The notes beneath the pieces were generated by a model. That model searched no databases, was not told where the DNA came from, and saw only the letters and a list, made by a program, of their open reading frames with translations. Positions 60,078-64,000 of a stretch of DNA of 64,000 bases are shown piece by piece; positions within the stretch are counted from its first letter, which is position 1; every line of letters starts with the position of its first letter. The translations under genes and the position numbers were made by a program. The stretch is from Pseudomonas bananamidigenes (lineage in GTDB: Bacteria > Pseudomonadota > Gammaproteobacteria > Pseudomonadales > Pseudomonadaceae): assembly GCF_001679645.1 (NCBI RefSeq), contig NZ_LRUN01000003.1, positions 22,576 through 86,575 on the forward strand. The letters are read 5' to 3'.

Positions 60078-61643
60078 ATGCGTAATAACCAGCCCATTAC
60101 ACAACGCGAACGGACTTTCCCGGCTCAGCAACGGTTGATCTCCACAACCGACGCCAAGGGCGTGATCACCTACTGCAACGACGCCTTCGTCGAAATCAGC
60201 GGGTTTTCGCGTGAAGAACTGATCCGTGCGCCGCACAACCTGGTTCGTCACCCTGACGTCCCGGCGGCGGTGTTTTCGCACATGTGGGGCACACTGAAAC
60301 AAGGCTTGCCATGGATGGGCATTGTCAAGAATCGCTGCAAGACCGGTGACCACTACTGGGTCAACGCCTACGTGACACCGGTGTTCGAAGGCAATCAGGT
60401 GGTCGGTTACGAGTCGGTGCGGGTCAAACCCACCGCCGAACAGATCCGCCGCGCCGAAGCGCTCTACCAACGCATCAACCAGGGCAAGTCGGCGATCCCC
60501 CAAACGGACAAATGGCTGCCAGTGCTGCAGGACTGGGTGCCGTTCATTCTGGTCAGCCAGTTGAGCTTCATGATCGGCGCCACCCTGAACTCGCAGTGGG
60601 GCTTCGCCCTCGCCGCCGGTCTGTCGGTGCCATTGGGCCTGTTGGGCCTGCAATGGCAACAACGCGGGCTCAAGCGCTTGCTGCGCCTGGCCGAGCAGAC
60701 CACGTCCGACCCGTTGATCGCACAGATGTACACCGACAGCCGTGGCCCTCAGGCGCGTCTGGAGATGTCGATCCTCAGTCAGGAAGCCCGCTTGAAAACC
60801 TGCCTGACCCGTCTGCAGGACACCGCCGAGCACCTGACCGATCAGGCCAAACAGTCCGACGCCCTGGCGCACAACAGCTCCAGCGGTCTGGAACGCCAGC
60901 GCGTGGAAACCGAACAGGTCGCCACCGCCGTCAACCAGATGGCCGCCACCACCCAGGAAGTGGCGAGCCACGTGCAACGCACTGCTGATGCGACCCAGGA
61001 AGCCAATCGCCTGACCGGCCGCGGTCGCGACATCACCGGAGAAACCCGCGAAGCCATCCAGCGCCTGTCGGCGGCGGTCGGCGAAACCGGCCTGACCGTT
61101 TCGCAACTGGCCAAGGACAGCGACGAAATCGGCGGCGTGGTCGACGTGATCAAAGGCATCGCCGACCAGACCAACCTGCTGGCGCTCAACGCCGCCATCG
61201 AAGCAGCACGTGCCGGCGAAATGGGCCGTGGTTTTGCCGTGGTGGCCGACGAAGTCCGTCAACTGGCGCAACGCACCAGCGAATCCACCGGCCAGATCCA
61301 TGCCCTGATCGCCAAGCTGCAGCAGACCGCTTCGAACGCCGTGCAAACCATGGAAACCGGCCACCGCCAGGCGGAAGAAGGCGTGGCGCGGGTCCTGGAA
61401 GCGGACGAAGCGCTGGTCGGCATCAGCGAAGCAGTGGCCAACATCACCGACATGACCACCCAGATCGCCGCCGCGACCGAGGAGCAAAGTGCCGTGGCTG
61501 AAGAAATCAGCCGCAACATCAGCAACATCTCGGAACTGGCGGACCAGACCTCGGAACAGGCGCATAACTCGGCGTTGCTGAGTGAAGAGCTGACCAAGAC
61601 GGCCAACACGCAGTATTCGTTGGTGGAGCGGTTTAACCGCTGA
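60078..61643 (+). CDS. aer: Aer-type chemoreceptor (PAS plus methyl-accepting signalling domain)
   Basis: 521 residues. PAS domain at about 20-115 with the Aer-like pattern [23 protein letters not shown] and the NLVRHPDVP motif of FAD-binding aerotaxis sensors; two membrane helices at about 155-195 ([19 protein letters not shown]... and [16 protein letters not shown]) with no periplasmic sensor; then a HAMP-like linker and the MCP domain with hairpin tip [21 protein letters not shown] (near 360-380). Couples redox or oxygen state to CheA/CheW. Followed at once by a strong terminator. Confidence 0.92.
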   Translation: MRNNQPITQRERTFPAQQRLISTTDAKGVITYCNDAFVEISGFSREELIRAPHNLVRHPDVPAAVFSHMWGTLKQGLPWMGIVKNRCKTGDHYWVNAYVTPVFEGNQVVGYESVRVKPTAEQIRRAEALYQRINQGKSAIPQTDKWLPVLQDWVPFILVSQLSFMIGATLNSQWGFALAAGLSVPLGLLGLQWQQRGLKRLLRLAEQTTSDPLIAQMYTDSRGPQARLEMSILSQEARLKTCLTRLQDTAEHLTDQAKQSDALAHNSSSGLERQRVETEQVATAVNQMAATTQEVASHVQRTADATQEANRLTGRGRDITGETREAIQRLSAAVGETGLTVSQLAKDSDEIGGVVDVIKGIADQTNLLALNAAIEAARAGEMGRGFAVVADEVRQLAQRTSESTGQIHALIAKLQQTASNAVQTMETGHRQAEEGVARVLEADEALVGISEAVANITDMTTQIAAATEEQSAVAEEISRNISNISELADQTSEQAHNSALLSEELTKTANTQYSLVERFNR

Positions 61644-61657
61644 TTGATCTGCAATAC

Positions 61658-61696
61658 AAAAAACCCGGATAGCGAGAGCTTCCGGGTTTTTTATTG
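61658..61696. terminator. Rho-independent terminator downstream of aer
   Basis: AAAAAACCCGGA, an 11-base loop, TCCGGGTTTTTT. Near-identical in sequence, loop included, to the one at 62470-62508. Confidence 0.88.
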
Positions 61697-61851
61697 TGGC
61701 TTACGGCGTGACTACACATAGGGGCGCCATGCCCTACAAGCACGCCAGAATCCGCTGACTGGTGCGCCTTTGGGTCCGGTTCTATCGTTTGCCGGTAGAA
61801 ATCCAATCCCTTAAGCTGGTCAGTATGAATACATCTCCTTTGGAGGCTCCG

Positions 61852-61998
61852 ATGGCCACCACCAGAAAGATCGACAAGCCGGTTAAAAAAGTCATTCGCG
61901 ATGAACTGACTTTTCTTGATGTCCGGCAAGCCGCGCGTGATGGGCAGAAAGCGTTCGATAAATATGTGATCACTGGCAAGCTACCCATAACAAAGTAG
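61852..61998 (+). CDS. Putative antitoxin of a YafO-type toxin-antitoxin pair, 48 residues
   Basis: Starts at ATG 61852, chosen because TGGAGG stands 6 bases upstream; an earlier ATG at 61825 would add nine residues without a ribosome site. The product (MATTRKIDKPVKKVIRDELT...) has a basic N-terminus and an amphipathic C-terminal half (FLDVRQAARDGQKAFDKYV). It ends 6 bases before a YafO-like toxin gene, the usual antitoxin-first order. It is much shorter than the YafN antitoxin of E. coli (97 residues) and lacks a visible DNA-binding Phd fold, so the assignment rests on position. Confidence 0.62.
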   Translation: MATTRKIDKPVKKVIRDELTFLDVRQAARDGQKAFDKYVITGKLPITK

Positions 61999-62004
61999 CC
62001 ATAG

Positions 62005-62424
62005 ATGCCAGCAGTCAAAATCTCTGCGCTTTTCGAACAAATCAACAACTGGAAAAACTTCGCCGCTCATTTTTATAACTACAAAGTGTGCGGTGAACTG
62101 CCCGCTATTTTCGGGCGAGACGAACGACTCGATCTCAACGATATGCATCATATCCACCTGGCCAGCACTCAAGCGACCCAGACGCGGTGGGCAAAAATTG
62201 ACCGTCAGTATTATCGAACTGCCCTGGTTGACGATCCTGACAACGACTTCTGGCTTATCTACGCCTACGACGCTTTCCGGGATGAATACCTTTTGCTGAC
62301 AATCACTGGCCCGGATGCCCATAACCGGGGTGAGTGGGGATCATTTCTGCGCACGGTGCATTGCGAGATTGTTGAGCCATGGGTTGTGGGGAAAATCGTC
62401 TATCCCGACCTCGACGACTTTTGA
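62005..62424 (+). CDS. YafO-family ribosome-dependent mRNA interferase toxin
   Basis: 139 residues. The layout matches E. coli YafO: NFAAHFYNYKVCGELPAIFGRDERLD near the N-terminus (YK..G.LP..FGRD), then HHIHLA (residues 48-53), a central acidic stretch, and DEYLLLTITGPDAHNRG near residue 105 (YafO has a similar LLI...PH segment). Such toxins cleave mRNA on the ribosome. The gene is 6 bases after the small putative antitoxin and 46 bases before a terminator; a second copy of that terminator lies before the pair. Identification by eye from family pattern. Confidence 0.75.
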   Translation: MPAVKISALFEQINNWKNFAAHFYNYKVCGELPAIFGRDERLDLNDMHHIHLASTQATQTRWAKIDRQYYRTALVDDPDNDFWLIYAYDAFRDEYLLLTITGPDAHNRGEWGSFLRTVHCEIVEPWVVGKIVYPDLDDF

Positions 62425-62469
62425 TCAACTGGCCTGCCAGTTCTCGGAGCTCGCCTACAGCAAGGCAGA

Positions 62470-62508
62470 AAAAAACCCGGATAGCGAAAGCTTCCGGGTT
62501 TTTAATTG
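62470..62508. terminator. Terminator after the toxin gene, shared with the convergent DUF6124 gene
   Basis: AAAAAACCCGGA, 11-base loop, TCCGGGTTTTT. Near-identical copy of 61658-61696 (two differences). The A-run on one side and T-run on the other allow use from both strands. Confidence 0.87.
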
Positions 62509-62517
62509 CCTTGGTAC

Positions 62518-62877
62518 TTACTCCTTCGGCACGAGGTTATCCAGTGCCTGATTCACCGCCAGTTCGCCCAACATCACCACTTGCGCAATGCCCAACAGGG
62601 TCTTGCGGTTCGGCCCTTCCAGCAGGCCGGCAAAGTCACCGAGCATGACCGTGGCTGACGCGAGGGATTCGCAGGCGTTGGCCAGCAAGGATTCCGTGCC
62701 GGTTTGCGGGTTGACCCTGAACATATCGTTTGGGGTGTAGGGCGTGGCCATGATCTTGGCTGCGGGGGTCAGGTAATAGTCGAGGGCGCGTTCGGCCGCG
62801 TCGTGGAGTTTTCTTGAATCGGGAAATTCGTACGGGGACACCGGATCTTCTAACGGTGGAATGACGGTCGTGGACAT
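62518..62877 (-). CDS. DUF6124 (DUF3077)-like protein, first of two paralogues
   Basis: 119 residues, function unknown. Starts MSTTVIPPLEDPVSPYEFP with GGAG upstream. The helical core (HDAAERALDYYL near residue 25, ESLLANACESLASATVMLGDFA near 63, IAQVVMLGELAVNQALDNL near 97) is shared in order and spacing with the neighbour at 62966-63331. This layout is widespread in pseudomonads as small multi-copy genes. No signal or membrane segment. Confidence 0.82.
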   Translation of the reverse strand: MSTTVIPPLEDPVSPYEFPDSRKLHDAAERALDYYLTPAAKIMATPYTPNDMFRVNPQTGTESLLANACESLASATVMLGDFAGLLEGPNRKTLLGIAQVVMLGELAVNQALDNLVPKE

Positions 62878-62965
62878 CAGCTAAAACTCCGGACAAGAGT
62901 CGCTTGAGGATTTGTGTAGATGGCTAACAAACAGTAAGGGGACAAGCCCCTCACCGAGGCGGCAA

Positions 62966-63331
62966 CTACCGCGAGACGTGATGGTTATCCAGCACACGAT
63001 TGACCAGCAGTTCACTCAGCATGATGACCTGCTGCAGTATCTGCATCGCCTTGCGCTGCGACGGATCGACGGTGTCGCCGATATCCCGGGCCATGTCACT
63101 GGCCGACGACAGCGTTTCGCACGCTTCGACCAGCAGCGTTTCGTCATCCACCGTTGGATTGACCAGATAGATCCTGCCCGGCTTGCGCGACGGCTTGGAC
63201 GTCTTCTGCGCCCCGGGATCGAGGTAATGATTGATCGCCCGCTCGGTGGCCGTTTTTATGCTTTCGGCTTCGAGTGCGGCGTCGTAGGGGATTGAATCGG
63301 TTTCTGGTGGGTTTGGCGTGATTTTGAACAT
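62966..63331 (-). CDS. DUF6124 (DUF3077)-like protein, second paralogue
   Basis: 121 residues: KTATERAINHYLDP, DETLLVEACETLSSASDMARDIG and ILQQVIMLSELLVNRVLDNH line up with the paralogue downstream. The two genes are separated by 88 bases and read in the same direction, so a tandem duplication is likely. Function unknown. The upstream region contains repeated, self-complementary 7-10 base blocks that may form a structured leader. Confidence 0.82.
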   Translation of the reverse strand: MFKITPNPPETDSIPYDAALEAESIKTATERAINHYLDPGAQKTSKPSRKPGRIYLVNPTVDDETLLVEACETLSSASDMARDIGDTVDPSQRKAMQILQQVIMLSELLVNRVLDNHHVSR

Positions 63332-64000
63332 ACGGACTCTCTATCTTGAAGGAATTGAAGAGCCGTCACTTTCGCTACCAAACGAAGGGTGGCGGCCACA
63401 CGTGGGTTGGTAGACCGGTCAAGACAGAGAAACCCCCGGCGCCCCCGAAAGAGCCCCACGCATGGCCACCATATAAAATCAGCCTCAAAAATGAGACTGC
63501 ATAAGGGACGCCACACGGCTGTCAAGAAACGGGCTACCAAACCCGATCACTGTTTTTCAGTGACAGGGAAACGATATAGCCCATCCCGTAGCCGCGTAAG
63601 CCGGCGGATTCTGGCGTACGCGTAGGCAACGACGCAAGGTGTTGTAGCCCTTATGGCGTAACGGTTCGTGTACTTTAAACGTGATCAGGCGATCGTGTTT
63701 ATTTGCTGGAAATGCTGGGCTGGGGGAGTTTTCAGTTTTGGTAGTGTGCCAGTGAAATCTTTCCCCTCACCCTAGCCCTCTCCCCGTGGGAGAGGGGACT
63801 GACCGTGGTGTTTGGGCGAGGTGCGCCGACGTGGGATATCGAGTTGAACTCAGATTTTGAACAGCACTTCAATCGGCCCTTAACCACTCAACACGATGAG
63901 CGTTAGCTCGAGTACCGCTTTTGATCTTCGGGCGACGTCGGAAGGCTGAGTGGAGGGATTTATCCGGGGGTGGGAGCGTAGCGACGTTTGGCGAAGCCAA
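63332..64000. other. Gene-free end of window with repeat hairpins
   Basis: No supportable coding sequence. It holds the candidate leader above, a small hairpin TCACTG-TTTTT-CAGTGA (63547-63563), and CCCTCTCCC-CGT-GGGAGAGGG (63776-63796), part of a repeat common between pseudomonad genes (CCCTCACCCTAGCCCTCTCCCC...). From 63800 on I see nothing. Confidence 0.55.
63375..63540 (-). ncRNA. Candidate structured leader RNA upstream of a DUF6124-like gene
   Basis: On the minus strand, TTGGTAG (63540-63534) is followed by its complement CTACCAA (63413-63407) and again by TTGGTAG (63381-63375) 40 bases before the start codon. The outer blocks belong to a 10-base direct repeat (GCTACCAAAC on the plus strand at 63374 and 63533). 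Between them, GGTGGCCATGCGTGGG can fold against CCCACGTGTGGCCGCCACC. One inner block able to pair with either of two outer blocks recalls the C4 antisense RNA arrangement of phages. By eye only; I cannot confirm the family. Confidence 0.35.

Noticed and set aside
63389..63625. Small plus-strand open frame at the window end
   Set aside because: Arg/Ser-rich, no ribosome site, antisense to the leader of a DUF6124-like gene.

Overview
The window is a fluorescent Pseudomonas chromosome segment (P. fluorescens / P. koreensis type; GC-rich, with several REP-like hairpins of the 'GTGGGAGCGAGC' kind). Its core is the main pyoverdine (fluorescent siderophore) locus, about 47.5 kb from pvdA at 2.3 kb to an oxygenase gene ending at 49.8 kb.

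Layout. (1) 1-1770: 5' part of a minus-strand Mg2+-transporting P-type ATPase (mgtA), cut by the window edge. (2) 2276-19001: pvdA (ornithine N5-hydroxylase), fpvI (ECF sigma factor), pvdR-pvdT-opmQ (tripartite exporter), then the periplasmic maturation genes pvdP / pvdM-pvdN-pvdO, then pvdE (inner-membrane ABC exporter of the acylated precursor) and fpvA (TonB-dependent ferripyoverdine receptor and signal transducer). (3) 19126-20085: an HSL-type alpha/beta hydrolase at the end of the NRPS operon. (4) 20150-47616: two giant, translationally coupled minus-strand peptide synthetase genes with seven modules: C-A-T-E-C-A-T-E-C-A-T, then C-A-T-C-A-T-E-C-A-T-C-A-T-TE. Specificity residues read by eye suggest D-Lys, D-(hydroxy)Orn, Ala, Gly, D-aThr, Ser, (hydroxy)Orn. 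(5) 47773-49771: a type II thioesterase and a divergent SCP2-cupin (JmjC-like) oxygenase gene, each with its own PvdS-type promoter.

PvdS (iron-starvation) promoters fit TAAAT/TAATT-N16-CGT in front of pvdA, pvdR, pvdP, pvdM, pvdE, the thioesterase and the oxygenase. Fur-like boxes precede fpvI and fpvA. Together these describe a regulon that makes the peptide on the synthetases, exports it through PvdE, matures it in the periplasm (PvdP, PvdM, PvdN, PvdO), recycles or secretes it through PvdRT-OpmQ and takes it back through FpvA, with FpvI relaying the signal. No pvdF formyltransferase, fpvR anti-sigma factor, mbtH, pvdL or pvdS is present in the window, so these functions must lie elsewhere or be replaced.

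Beyond the siderophore locus: an MFS exporter gene with a 3'-terminal frameshift; a gene fusing an IPP isomerase to a 2-methylisoborneol / 2-methylenebornane-type terpene cyclase; an SDR and GH15 pair; a small hypothetical; an epoxide-hydrolase-like enzyme; a GlxA-type AraC regulator divergent from an isonitrile-hydratase-like gene; a CPBP membrane protease; an Aer-type chemoreceptor; a YafO-family toxin with a 48-residue putative antitoxin bracketed by two near-identical terminators; and two DUF6124-like paralogues. The last 670 bases hold no gene I can support, only a candidate structured leader and a repeat hairpin.
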